From the NCBI GenBank assembly GCA_965222175.1, contig OZ244938.1, forward strand, positions 2,046,001 to 2,110,000: 64,000 nt of DNA, read 5' to 3'. This DNA is from NORP240 sp965222175 (GTDB lineage Bacteria; Pseudomonadota; Gammaproteobacteria; Pseudomonadales; Pseudohongiellaceae). Of this stretch, positions 1 through 7,804 are shown in pieces. Within the stretch, counting starts at the first letter, position 1. Each line of letters opens with the position of its first letter. The notes under the pieces are model-generated. The model was not told the DNA's origin. It ran no database searches and saw only the letters and a program-made list of their open reading frames with translations. Position numbers and translations under genes: made by a program.

Positions 1-1035
1 AACGACTGGTACGGCGGGCTGCGCAAGGGCGACAACCTGTTTGCCGAGAGCCTGGTGGCGGTGCGGGCGGACACCGGCGAGTACGTGTGGCATTTCCAGA
101 TGGTGCACCACGGCGTGTGGGACTACGACCTGCCGGCGGCGCCCACCCTGGTGGACATCACCGTGGGCGGCGAGCCCATCAAGGCGGTGGCGCAGATTAC
201 CAAGCAGGGCCTGACCTTCGTGTTCGATCGGGTAACCGGCGAGCCGGTGTGGCCCATCGAGGAGCGCCCGGTACCGCCGAGCAGCGTGCCCGGCGAGCGG
301 CTGTCACCCACCCAGCCGTATCCCACCCGCCCGGCGCCCTTCGAGTCCCAGGGCATCAGCGACGACACCCTCATCGACTTCACCCCGGAACTGCGGGCGG
401 AAGCGCTGCAGAACATCGAGCGCTTCGACTACGGCCCCCTGTACACGCCGCCGTCGCTGCGCGGCACTATCCAGCTGCCGGGCTGGATGGGCGGCGGAGA
501 ATGGCACGGCGCGGCCTTCGACCCGGATACCGGCCTGTACTACATTCCCTCCGGCACCTCGCCCATCGTGGTGCAGCTGCGGGAAGCGGACCCGGCACGT
601 ACCGACCTGGTGTACCGCCGCGGCGGCGCCATGGGCGTGGCCGGCCCCAGTGGGCTGCCCCTGACCAAGCCGCCTTACGGCCGCATCACCGCCATCGACC
701 TGGACACCGGCGAGCACGAATGGATGGTGCCCCACGGCGACGGCATCCGTCAGCAGATCATCGACCTGGGCATCATCGACCCCGGCCCGGTGGGCAGCAA
801 CAGTCGGGTAGGGCCGCTGCTGACCAGCACGCTGCTGTTCGCCGCCCAGCAGGACGGCCAGCGCAACCTGCTCCGCGCCCTGGACAAGGCCAGCGGCCAG
901 GTCATCGCCGAAATCGACCTGCCCCTGCCACCCCGGGGCACCCCCATGACCTACATGGTGAACGACAAACAGTACATCGCAATTGCAGTGGGCGGCGGCA
1001 CGGATGCCCGCCTGGTAGCCCTGGCAATGCCGTGA
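1..1035 (+). CDS. PQQ-dependent dehydrogenase, C-terminal part (5' end outside window)
   Basis: The reading frame is open from base 1, so the gene begins upstream. The visible 344 residues match the C-terminal half of membrane-associated quinoprotein alcohol/glucose dehydrogenases: repeated beta-propeller blades such as VAVRADTGEYVWHFQ and FVFDRVTGEPVWPIEE, and the signature HHGVWDYDLPAAPTL. These enzymes oxidise alcohols or sugars in the periplasm and pass electrons to quinone or cytochrome c. The substrate cannot be read from this fragment. The C-terminus (VGGGTDARLVALAMP) looks complete, with no cytochrome c CxxCH domain after it. A secreted NHL-repeat gene follows in the same direction after a 668-bp gap. 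Confidence 0.88.
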   Translation, partial: NDWYGGLRKGDNLFAESLVAVRADTGEYVWHFQMVHHGVWDYDLPAAPTLVDITVGGEPIKAVAQITKQGLTFVFDRVTGEPVWPIEERPVPPSSVPGERLSPTQPYPTRPAPFESQGISDDTLIDFTPELRAEALQNIERFDYGPLYTPPSLRGTIQLPGWMGGGEWHGAAFDPDTGLYYIPSGTSPIVVQLREADPARTDLVYRRGGAMGVAGPSGLPLTKPPYGRITAIDLDTGEHEWMVPHGDGIRQQIIDLGIIDPGPVGSNSRVGPLLTSTLLFAAQQDGQRNLLRALDKASGQVIAEIDLPLPPRGTPMTYMVNDKQYIAIAVGGGTDARLVALAMP

Positions 1036-1703
1036 CCTGCAAAAAGCCTTGCAGGGTCTGCGAAAAAGCCTCTACACGATTTCAATGCGGACTGCCGCCG
1101 GCAGATTACAGCCTCGAGGAGCAATTTTGATAGCCGCAGAAGGCAATACCCTAAATCTATCCCTCAACCGATCCACAGGTTCAATTAAACGTTTCCACCA
1201 ATTAACAACAACTTGTGGCACATAGCCTGAATAACGGTTCCACCAGGCTTAACAACAGTGCTCCGGGCTGGCTTGCAGCGGCCGTCGCCCGCAGGGATGC
1301 GGGCGTCGAGCCTACAGGGACGTATTCACGGCGTGCCGCGGCAAGCCAGCCCGGAGCGCTGTCAGCCACTTCTTAGCAAACCGGTCCTGCAAAAGACCCT
1401 TCCATAAAACCACGAGAAAACAGCACCTTTCAGGGCACATCTCCCGCCCGCAACAGGGTAAAGCCTTCACCAGAACACCGAATTTCAGGCTAAAAGGCCA
1501 CCCAACCCCCGCAGTAAACCAGCCACACCGCAGCAAGGGCTTGAAGTCGCCGGGGTTAGACGCTACCGTTAAGCGTTGAGTTTACCTTTGGAGAAGCCCT
1601 CAGAAAGCGCCCCCCGGTTAAGCCCCGGGATAGAGACCCTGAAACAAGCCCGGGGACAACCCCAGTTAACGTCAGGAAATGACAACAACAAGGAGATCGA
1701 GTC
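1036..1703. other. Intergenic region, PQQ dehydrogenase to NHL protein
   Basis: 668 bases without a convincing gene. A small hairpin (CCTGCA/TGCAGG, 1036-1055) follows the upstream stop codon directly but has no T-run. A structured repeat (1255-1362) is listed separately. The last bases hold AAGGAG, the ribosome binding site of the next gene. I see no clear promoter. Confidence 0.6.
1255..1362 (+). repeat. Double-hairpin dispersed repeat, copy 1 (divergent)
   Basis: Arms CTCCGGGCTGGCTTGC (1261-1276) and its exact complement (1341-1356) pair over 16 bp, and pairing extends with one mismatch to 1255/1362. The enclosed core holds two small hairpins with GGGA loops: GCCCGCA-GGGA-TGCGGGC (7-bp stem) and TACA-GGGA-CGTA. 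The core aligns with four other copies in the window (2962, 3399, 14173, 42956). This is the most divergent copy in sequence but has the same architecture. Confidence 0.8.
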
Positions 1704-2837
1704 ATGCCTTTGAAACGCACTACATTATCCATCCTGGCCCTGGCCGTGCCGGCCCTGATGGCCGGAACCAGCGCCCTGGCCGACCACGGCAACATGGTCA
1801 CCGGGGAGGGCATACCCAACCCCAACCCGGTGGTTTACAAACAGTGGGGTGAGCTGCCCAGCGGGCGCAGCTGGGGATCCACGGCCGGTATCGACATCGA
1901 TCCCACCGACGGCCACGTGTGGGCCTACGAGCGCTGCGGTGCTGGCAGCTTCGGCTCCGGGGTACCGGTGAACTGCCACACCAACCCGGTGGCGCCCATC
2001 TTCAAGTTCAACCGCCATACCGGCGAAGTCATGGCCAATATCGGTGCCGGCATCATGGTCACGCCCCACGGCATTCACGTGGACCATGACGGCAACGTCT
2101 GGGTCACCGACTTCGCCGTCAACCGCGAGGGCACGAAGGGCCACCAGGTGCACAAGTTCAGTCCCGACGGCAAACTGATCATGAGCCTGGGCACCGCCGG
2201 CAAGGCCGGCAACGACAGCCTGCGCTTCAACCAGCCCAACGACGTCATCGTGGCGCCGGACGGCAGCATCTTCGTCGCCGACGGCCACAGCGGCCAGAAC
2301 ATGACCACTGCCCAGCAGGTGGAGGAAGGCAAGATGGCCGGTCAGACCGCGCGCATCATGAAGTTCAACTCCCAGGGCATCCTGGTGAAAGAGTGGGGCC
2401 AGCTGGGTGTCCGCCACGGCGAATTCCGCACTCCCCACGCCATGGAGTTCGATTCCCAGGGCCGGCTGTGGGTGGCCGACCGCGGTAACCACCGTATCGA
2501 GATATTCGACCAGGACGGCAACTACCTGGATTCCCGCTACGCCTACGGCCGCATCAGCGGTCTGTTCATCACCGACGACGACATGGTCTACGCCATCGAT
2601 TCCGAGTCCAGCCCCTACCGCCACGAGCCTTGGCGTACCGGCGTGCGTATCGGACCGGTGGACGAGGATCGTATCGTCGGTTTCATCCCGCCCCATGAAA
2701 GCGAGGCCCGCCTGTACCAGGGCGCCGCCGGTGAAGGCGTGGCGGTGGATGCCGATGGCAACGTGTTCGCCGCGGAAGGTCCGGCGTCGCTGGGACCGGC
2801 CGGTGGGGCGTTTACCAAGTACTCCAAGCGCTATTAA
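1704..2837 (+). CDS. Secreted NHL-repeat beta-propeller protein (peptidyl-alpha-hydroxyglycine amidating lyase-like)
   Basis: 377 residues. An N-terminal signal peptide (LSILALAVPALMAGTSALA) is followed by a six-blade-type propeller. NHL-style repeats are visible: TPHGIHVDHDGNVWVTDF, QPNDVIVAPDGSIFVADG, TPHAMEFDSQGRLWVADRG and VAVDADGNVFAAEG. The fold resembles bacterial homologues of peptidyl-alpha-hydroxyglycine alpha-amidating lyase, which are secreted or periplasmic and of unknown substrate. A good AAGGAG ribosome binding site sits ten bases before the ATG. It lies in the same direction as the PQQ dehydrogenase, so a shared periplasmic oxidation role is possible but unproven. The amidating-lyase activity itself is not supported by the sequence. 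Confidence 0.85.
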   Translation: MPLKRTTLSILALAVPALMAGTSALADHGNMVTGEGIPNPNPVVYKQWGELPSGRSWGSTAGIDIDPTDGHVWAYERCGAGSFGSGVPVNCHTNPVAPIFKFNRHTGEVMANIGAGIMVTPHGIHVDHDGNVWVTDFAVNREGTKGHQVHKFSPDGKLIMSLGTAGKAGNDSLRFNQPNDVIVAPDGSIFVADGHSGQNMTTAQQVEEGKMAGQTARIMKFNSQGILVKEWGQLGVRHGEFRTPHAMEFDSQGRLWVADRGNHRIEIFDQDGNYLDSRYAYGRISGLFITDDDMVYAIDSESSPYRHEPWRTGVRIGPVDEDRIVGFIPPHESEARLYQGAAGEGVAVDADGNVFAAEGPASLGPAGGAFTKYSKRY

Positions 2838-2961
2838 GGTGGTTGGAGGGTGACTCGCTAAGTGGATTGACTAGCCTGCACCGGCATTGGCTCGATTTTT
2901 TGGGGTCCGTGCCGGGATCAGGTGGTGGCGTGGTTATTAGCGGATACAGTGCCCATGGGGC

Positions 2962-3060
2962 GTGGGCCGGGTCCGAGTCTGAGGAACGCAGGCGCACATC
3001 CGTGTGCGCTCGATCTCGGCATCCCTGCCTCGAACGTCCTCAGCCTCGAACCCGGCCCAC
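2962..3060 (-). repeat. Double-hairpin dispersed repeat, copy 2 (inverted)
   Basis: 24-base arms (2962-2985 and 3037-3060, beginning GTGGGCCGGGT) pair with two mismatches. Read on the minus strand the core contains GGCA-GGGA-TGCC and GCACA-CGGA-TGTGC hairpins. It is opposite in orientation to copy 3, 340 bp away, and antisense to the gene that ends at 2837. Confidence 0.82.
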
Positions 3061-3398
3061 GCCAGCCACCCACTGCGTTTTATTCGGCATGGTCGTTGCC
3101 ACCACCGGTTCGGAGGCTCAGGTTTTGGGTTGGTGGGTCGGTCGAGGGTTAACAGAAGGGTTGTCAGCATTTTGGTTGGCAGCCCTTTTTTGATTGGAGT
3201 CGAGTCACCCGGGGATTGGGGAGGGGGTGAGGTCCGGACATCGGTGTCTTTCCAGAAACAAGCTGAGTACAGCCGGTGGATCTACAATTGAGGCCGAAGT
3301 CGATTCTCCCCAACTGGTCGTCTACTCTTAAATTGCGTCAAAATTTCCCCATGCTCTGAAAGAATGCCTGCCCGAAAAAGACGCTGTGGTTGGCAGGT

Positions 3399-3497
3399 GG
3401 GTTCAGGGTTTGAGGCTGAGGACGTCCGAGGCATGGATGCCGAGGTCGAGCGCACACGGATGTGCGTCTGCGTTCCTCAGACTCAAACCCTGAACCC
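3399..3497 (+). repeat. Double-hairpin dispersed repeat, copy 3
   Basis: Arms GGGTTCAGGGTTTGAG (3399-3414) and the exact complement (3482-3497) enclose the conserved core with GGCA-TGGA-TGCC and GCACA-CGGA-TGTGC hairpins. The arm sequence differs from the other copies but pairs perfectly within this copy. Confidence 0.85.
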
Positions 3498-3706
3498 GCC
3501 CACGGGCACAGAACGGCTACAAAACGGTTTAAGCACCTAAGGGAAGCGTCCTCAGCAGTACAGGTAAACCCGCGACAACAGATCGACAGCACAAGAACCC
3601 CGAATCACGGTTTTAATCCTGTCGAAACTCGGGACAAGAGGCCCGTAAAGGCTTGAAAGTCCGATAAGCTTTCCCGATAATGCACCGCCGCGCGGTTACG
3701 TGGCTG

Positions 3707-3715
3707 TGCTATCAT
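3707..3715 (+). promoter_or_regulatory. Extended -10 promoter of ffs
   Basis: TGCTATCAT (TGn plus a TATCAT -10) ends eight bases before the predicted SRP RNA 5' end at 3723, the spacing expected for sigma-70 initiation. No good -35 sits 16-18 bases upstream, which fits an extended -10 promoter. A second possible promoter, TTGAAA (3653) and GATAAT (3676) with a 17-base spacer, lies further upstream. Confidence 0.6.
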
Positions 3716-3722
3716 GTTCAAC

Positions 3723-3837
3723 GGTAGCTTTTGTCGGTCCCCTCGCAATGACAGGTTATAAACCCCGCCAGGCCCGGAAGGGAGCAACGGTAGTAACTGA
3801 CTCATGTGCCGGGGTGTGGCTGGCAAAGGCTGCCACC
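3723..3837 (+). ncRNA. ffs: Signal recognition particle RNA (4.5S RNA)
   Basis: About 115 nt with the hallmark apical SRP loop, AGGCCCGGAAGGGAGCAAC, on an elongated hairpin. The ends pair (GGTAGCTTTT with AAAGGCTGCC), and the descending strand carries TGTGCCGGGGTGTGGCTGGC as in Escherichia coli 4.5S RNA. It binds Ffh and delivers inner-membrane proteins to FtsY. The placement just before dnaX is the arrangement known in pseudomonads. Ends are set by terminal base pairing and may be off by a few bases. Confidence 0.92.
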
Positions 3838-3888
3838 AGATTCCAGGAAATCCAGACCCTCCACCATTCATGACCATCGATTAACGGG

Positions 3889-6384
3889 ATGACTTACCAG
3901 GTACTTGCCCGCAAATGGCGGCCCGGCAACTTCAGCGACCTGGTGGGCCAGGCCCATGTCCTGAAACCGTTAACCCATGCGCTGGACAACCAGCGACTGC
4001 ACCATGCCTACCTGTTCACCGGCACCCGCGGTGTCGGCAAGACCACCCTGGCACGGATTCTGGCCAGGTGCCTGAACTGCGAGGCAGGGATCAGCTCGAC
4101 GCCCTGCGGCAGCTGCAGCGCCTGTACCGAGATCGTCGAGGGCCGCTTTATCGACCTCATCGAGGTGGATGCCGCGTCGCGCACCAAGGTGGAGGACACC
4201 CGGGAACTGCTGGAGAACGTGCAGTACGCGCCCACTCGTGGCCGCTACAAGATCTACCTCATCGACGAAGTGCACATGCTGTCCAACCACAGCTTTAACG
4301 CGCTGCTGAAAACCCTGGAAGAACCGCCGCCCCACATCATGTTCCTGCTGGCCACCACCGATCCGCAGAAGCTGCCGGTGACCATTCTGTCCCGCTGCCT
4401 GCAGTTCAACCTGAAGAACCTGACGCCCCAGCAGATTGAGGAATACCTGGAACACGTGCTGCGCAGCGAGAAGGTGGGCTTCGAGGAGGCCGCCCTGTGG
4501 CAGCTGGCCGGCGCCGCCGCCGGCAGCATGCGCGATGCCCTGACCCTGCTGGACCAGGCCATTTCCTTCTGCGAGGGCCAGGTGACGGAAGCGGGGGTCA
4601 GCGACATGCTGGGCGCGCCGGAGCAGGGCGCGGTCTGGCGCTTGCTGGACAGCCTGGAGAAGCGGGACGTGGCCGCGCTGCTGACAACCATCGAAGAGAT
4701 CGCCGAACGGGCACCGGATTTCCAGCAATTGCTGGAAGCGTTGCTGGCGGCGCTGCACCGGCTGGCCATCGCCCAGACCCTGCCGGATGCCATCGACAAC
4801 AGTTTCGGTGACCGGGACCAGGTACTGGAATTCGCCGCCCGGTTCTCCCCGGAAGACCTGCAGCTGTTCTACCAGTTCGGCGTGAAAGGCCGGGCGGACA
4901 TGAACCTGGCCCCGGACGCCCGGTCCATGTTCGAGATGCTGCTGATCCGCATGCTGGTGTTCTCCCCGGAAGGCATACCCACCATGCCCGGCAAACCCGG
5001 TAAAGCGGACACCCCGGATGACGGGACTGCCGGACAATCCGGCGGCGAGCAGCAGGATGCCGGCGAGGAGGGCGCGCTGGGAGAGAGTGCCCGGGCCTCC
5101 GCCCCTGAAGCCGGTTCTAAAGCCCAGACCCGGGCCGGCTCCAGGGCTGGCTCGAAAGAAAGCGCGGCCGGTGGAGCGCGGGACAAGGACGTAGAGAGCA
5201 ATGAGAGCACGAAAGGGATAGAGAGCAGTGAGACCGCCGAGTCAGCAGAGAACCTGAAGAAAAAACAGCGGGCAGCGAAGGGACAGACTGCAAAGGCAAA
5301 GGACAACAAAGCCGACACCTCGGGTCAAGCCGCGACTGAGGCAGCAGGTAAAAGTGGCGCGACGAAGAAGCGCGGCGGCCAGGGCAAAGCCGGAAGTACC
5401 GACGAGAGCGACAGGACGGCAGGGGCCACCGGGGCCGAATTGGACAGTGGCGGCGCAGCCAGGGCATCGGCTAAATCTGGAAAACCCGGCGGTTCGCAAA
5501 AAAAAAAGACCCTGAACCCGCCGCCGGAACAGGCGTCGACTGAACCCGTCGCCGGTGCTGGCGATTCGCTGCAACTGGGCGACGGGGCGGATGAGCGCAG
5601 TGGCGATGGATCGGCTTACAACGAAGCAGCACCCGCTGCCGCCACCGAAGCCGCTGGCGGGGTAACCGGCACCGGATCGGCAACGACAAGCCACGAACAG
5701 GCAGCCGCCTCACCGGGAACCGGAACGGCTGTGGCGCAGGGTGGCGCAGACCCTGAATCATCCCCGGCGGACAACCAGCGTGGCCCTGACGTGGAACCAA
5801 CGGCGCCCGGGAGCATTGATGATACTGCCAGCGCTTCCGGTGCTGACGATGCCGGCGCAACGGTCAGCACAAGCCGCCGCGGGAAACAGGTTCGTGCCGC
5901 AGGTAACGGCAGAGACAACAGCAAAGGTAACAGTAAAGGCAACGGGACTGGCAACAGCAGCGGGGCGGTGGCGCTGCCGCAGACGCCGGAACAGTTGGAC
6001 AACAACAACTGGATCAGCCTCTGCCGGCAGGTGCATCCCGGTGGTATCACCGGCAATATCCTGGCCCATTGTGTGTTAAGTTCGGTAACCGCCGATGCCG
6101 TTAATCTGTGCCTGGACAGCACCCAGTCCGCGGTGTACGGCGAGGATCACCGGGTGCGGATCGAGCAGCTGCTGGCCGGATTTTTTGACCGGCCGTTACA
6201 GGTGGCCATCGAAATCGGCGAAGCGGCCTGCGAGTCCCCTGCGGCCTACGGCCAGCGCCGCAAGCGGGAGCGGCTGGAACAGCTACGCAACCGCTTCGAA
6301 CAGGACGACAACGTACAGAAACTGGTGGAAACCTTTTCCGCGGAAGTGCTGAAGGAAACCATTGCACCAGTCAGACATCAGTGA
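3889..6384 (+). CDS. dnaX: DNA polymerase III subunits gamma/tau
   Basis: 831 residues; the clamp-loader ATPase of the replicative polymerase. Walker A GTRGVGKT at residues 45-52, zinc cysteines in CLNCEAG...CGSCSAC, DEVHML Walker B, LLKTLEEPP and the SRC sensor motif are all present. It is far longer than the E. coli tau (643): residues ~363-692 are a low-complexity Ala/Gly/Ser/Glu/Lys linker before the C-terminal tau domain (from LPQTPEQLDNNNWISLCRQ). A run of ten A at codons 537-540 could generate the short gamma form (see findings). ATG follows the SRP RNA by 51 bases, and ybaB follows after 9 bases. Confidence 0.97.
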   Translation: MTYQVLARKWRPGNFSDLVGQAHVLKPLTHALDNQRLHHAYLFTGTRGVGKTTLARILARCLNCEAGISSTPCGSCSACTEIVEGRFIDLIEVDAASRTKVEDTRELLENVQYAPTRGRYKIYLIDEVHMLSNHSFNALLKTLEEPPPHIMFLLATTDPQKLPVTILSRCLQFNLKNLTPQQIEEYLEHVLRSEKVGFEEAALWQLAGAAAGSMRDALTLLDQAISFCEGQVTEAGVSDMLGAPEQGAVWRLLDSLEKRDVAALLTTIEEIAERAPDFQQLLEALLAALHRLAIAQTLPDAIDNSFGDRDQVLEFAARFSPEDLQLFYQFGVKGRADMNLAPDARSMFEMLLIRMLVFSPEGIPTMPGKPGKADTPDDGTAGQSGGEQQDAGEEGALGESARASAPEAGSKAQTRAGSRAGSKESAAGGARDKDVESNESTKGIESSETAESAENLKKKQRAAKGQTAKAKDNKADTSGQAATEAAGKSGATKKRGGQGKAGSTDESDRTAGATGAELDSGGAARASAKSGKPGGSQKKKTLNPPPEQASTEPVAGAGDSLQLGDGADERSGDGSAYNEAAPAAATEAAGGVTGTGSATTSHEQAAASPGTGTAVAQGGADPESSPADNQRGPDVEPTAPGSIDDTASASGADDAGATVSTSRRGKQVRAAGNGRDNSKGNSKGNGTGNSSGAVALPQTPEQLDNNNWISLCRQVHPGGITGNILAHCVLSSVTADAVNLCLDSTQSAVYGEDHRVRIEQLLAGFFDRPLQVAIEIGEAACESPAAYGQRRKRERLEQLRNRFEQDDNVQKLVETFSAEVLKETIAPVRHQ
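5498..5508 (+). promoter_or_regulatory. Candidate dnaX slippery sequence (A10G)
   Basis: Ten consecutive A then G, read in frame as CAA AAA AAA AAG. In the -1 frame a TGA follows at 5541; in the +1 frame a TGA follows at 5513. Slippage either way would therefore truncate the product to 551 or 541 residues, ending within the linker. Analogous homopolymer or A-AAA-AAG sites generate gamma in Thermus and E. coli. Confidence 0.6.
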
Positions 6385-6393
6385 GGTTATAAC

Positions 6394-6714
6394 GTGGCAG
6401 ATCTAAACGAGATAATGAAGCAGGCAAAGGAAATGCAGGAGCAGATGAAGAAGGCCCAGGAAGAGGCCCTGAGCAGGATCGTCGAAGGCGAATCCGGTGC
6501 CGGCCTGGTCAAGGTGCAGATGAACGGGCGCCATGACGTCAAGGAGATCCGCCTGGCCGACGACCTGATGCAGGAAGACAAGGCCGTGGTGGAGGACCTC
6601 ATCGCCGCCGCGGTGAACGATGCCGTGCGCAAGGTGGAGGAGGTCAATAAGGAATCCCTGTCCAGCATGGCCTCCGGCTTCAAGCTGCCGGAAGGGTTCA
6701 AGTTTCCGTTCTAG
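6394..6714 (+). CDS. ybaB: YbaB/EbfC family nucleoid-associated protein
   Basis: 106 residues, GTG start nine bases after the dnaX stop with GAGG upstream. The N-terminal helix is rich in charged residues and Met/Gln (LNEIMKQAKEMQEQMKKAQEEALSRI). The central VKVQMNGRHDVKEIRLADDLM is typical of this small dimeric DNA-binding family. The dnaX-ybaB-recR order is conserved in gammaproteobacteria and links it to recombination or nucleoid organisation. Its stop codon TAG lies inside the left arm of an inserted repeat (6711-6858). Confidence 0.95.
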   Translation: MADLNEIMKQAKEMQEQMKKAQEEALSRIVEGESGAGLVKVQMNGRHDVKEIRLADDLMQEDKAVVEDLIAAAVNDAVRKVEEVNKESLSSMASGFKLPEGFKFPF

Positions 6715-6858
6715 CAGGCTGTTGAAAAACCTCATGAGCGCAGCCAAGACGAGGCGAAAACTGTCTAAAAAGCGCAGTTTACCCCGTATAAATGAGCATT
6801 TTGAGACAGTTTTCAATGAAGTATTGGCAAGCGCAATAGTTTTTCAACAGCCTGCTAG
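6711..6858 (+). repeat. MITE-like inverted repeat element, copy 1
   Basis: Perfect 20-base terminal inverted repeats (6711-6730 starting CTAGCAGGCTGTTG, and 6839-6858) enclose nested inner repeats (GAAAACTGTCT with AGACAGTTTTC) and the phrase CGCAGTTTACCCCGT. A second copy in reverse orientation is at 22409-22534, and part of it recurs at 14003-14098. No coding capacity, so it is non-autonomous. Confidence 0.85.
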
Positions 6859-6953
6859 ACTACAGATGACGAACGTGATTCAAACTCCCGTGCAGGTTGC
6901 CGGTGGATACCGGGCAACCCTGGCCCCGGCTGATTTTGTATGATGGTAATCTG

Positions 6954-7559
6954 ATGTTTTCCAGTCCCCTGATCGAACAGCTGGTGGAGGCCTTCCGCTG
7001 CCTGCCCGGCGTCGGCCCGAAGTCCGCCCAGCGCATGGCGCTTTACCTGCTGGAACGTAATCCCGAGGGCGGGCGCAAGCTCAGCGAGGCCTTGCAGGAG
7101 GCCATCGACAACGTCGGCAAATGCAGCAGGTGTCGCACCTTGACGGAGTTGGAGATCTGCAATATCTGCAGCAGCCCGTCACGTAACCGCAAGCTGTGCT
7201 GCATCGTCGAGTCACCGGCGGATGTCTATGCCCTGGAGCAGACCGGCACTTACCGCGGCGTCTATTTCGTGTTGATGGGACACCTGTCGCCTATAGACGG
7301 CATCGGCCCCGAGCAGCTGGGCATCGATCATTTCCTCGACCTGGTGGATGAGTACGCCATGGACGAAGTGATCATCGCCTGCAACCCCACGGTGGAAGGC
7401 GATGCCACGGCTTACTTCATCGCCGAGCAGCTGCGGGGAAAGAATGTCGTGGTGTCCCGCATCGCCCACGGCGTGCCGGTGGGCGGCGAGCTGGAGTACA
7501 TCGACGGCGGCACGCTGAGCCATGCCCTCAGCGGCCGCAAGCCCATGGACCTGTCGTGA
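6954..7559 (+). CDS. recR: Recombination mediator protein RecR
   Basis: 201 residues from the ATG at 6954, exactly the E. coli length. An upstream in-frame start would add 19 unrelated residues partly derived from sequence beside the repeat. Features: helix-hairpin-helix (LPGVGPKSAQRMA), a four-cysteine zinc finger (CSRCRTL...CNICS) and a TOPRIM domain (LCCIVESPADVYALEQTGTYRGVYFVLMG..., cited in part) ending HGVPVGGELEY. With RecF/RecO it loads RecA at gaps. The repeat at 6711-6858 now separates it from ybaB. Confidence 0.96.
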   Translation: MFSSPLIEQLVEAFRCLPGVGPKSAQRMALYLLERNPEGGRKLSEALQEAIDNVGKCSRCRTLTELEICNICSSPSRNRKLCCIVESPADVYALEQTGTYRGVYFVLMGHLSPIDGIGPEQLGIDHFLDLVDEYAMDEVIIACNPTVEGDATAYFIAEQLRGKNVVVSRIAHGVPVGGELEYIDGGTLSHALSGRKPMDLS

Positions 7560-7735
7560 CCGGAATCGCACCATTGCCGAGCAGCAATCAACCGGTGTCG
7601 AAGCCGACTTACAAACTGACCTTGCACAAGACCTGTTACGAGAGAGGATTTTTCAATCCTGGCGTTGCGGTTGACAGATATATCAGATCGACATCCGGTC
7701 CGATAAAAATAGTCCTTGGCCAGAGTCGAAGAACA

Positions 7736-7782
7736 CTTTAACCCCCCACTGCCAGGCCTGAGAGGATCAATGGCCTGGCCAA
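7736..7782 (+). terminator. Hairpin downstream of recR
   Basis: CCAGGCC and GGCCTGG (about 7752-7776) form a 7-bp stem with a 13-base loop between recR and rnd. It is followed by an AT-rich stretch rather than a clean T-run. Termination is a weak inference. Confidence 0.35.
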
Positions 7783-7804
7783 TTACCCATAAACAAGGGC
7801 GACC

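Larger units (their letters stand above)
2838..3722. other. Non-coding region between NHL gene and SRP RNA
   Basis: 885 bases. It holds two oppositely oriented copies of the double-hairpin repeat (2962-3060 and 3399-3497) and the ffs promoter at its right end. Open frames here are repeat-derived, for example peptides with CARPRHPCLGRP on the complement of the repeat. They have no ribosome binding site and are not called as genes. Confidence 0.6.

Noticed and set aside
2843..3592. Open frames encoding CARPRHPCLGRP-like peptides, also at 14117-14338
   Set aside because: They are translations of the complement of the double-hairpin repeat, recur at every copy, and have no ribosome binding site.
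5498..5508. Frameshift error in dnaX
   Set aside because: The full-length frame is intact across the A-run and reaches a normal tau C-terminal domain, so the run does not break the gene.
7556..7741. 61-residue frame after recR
   Set aside because: No ribosome binding site, unusual composition, and no family I recognise.
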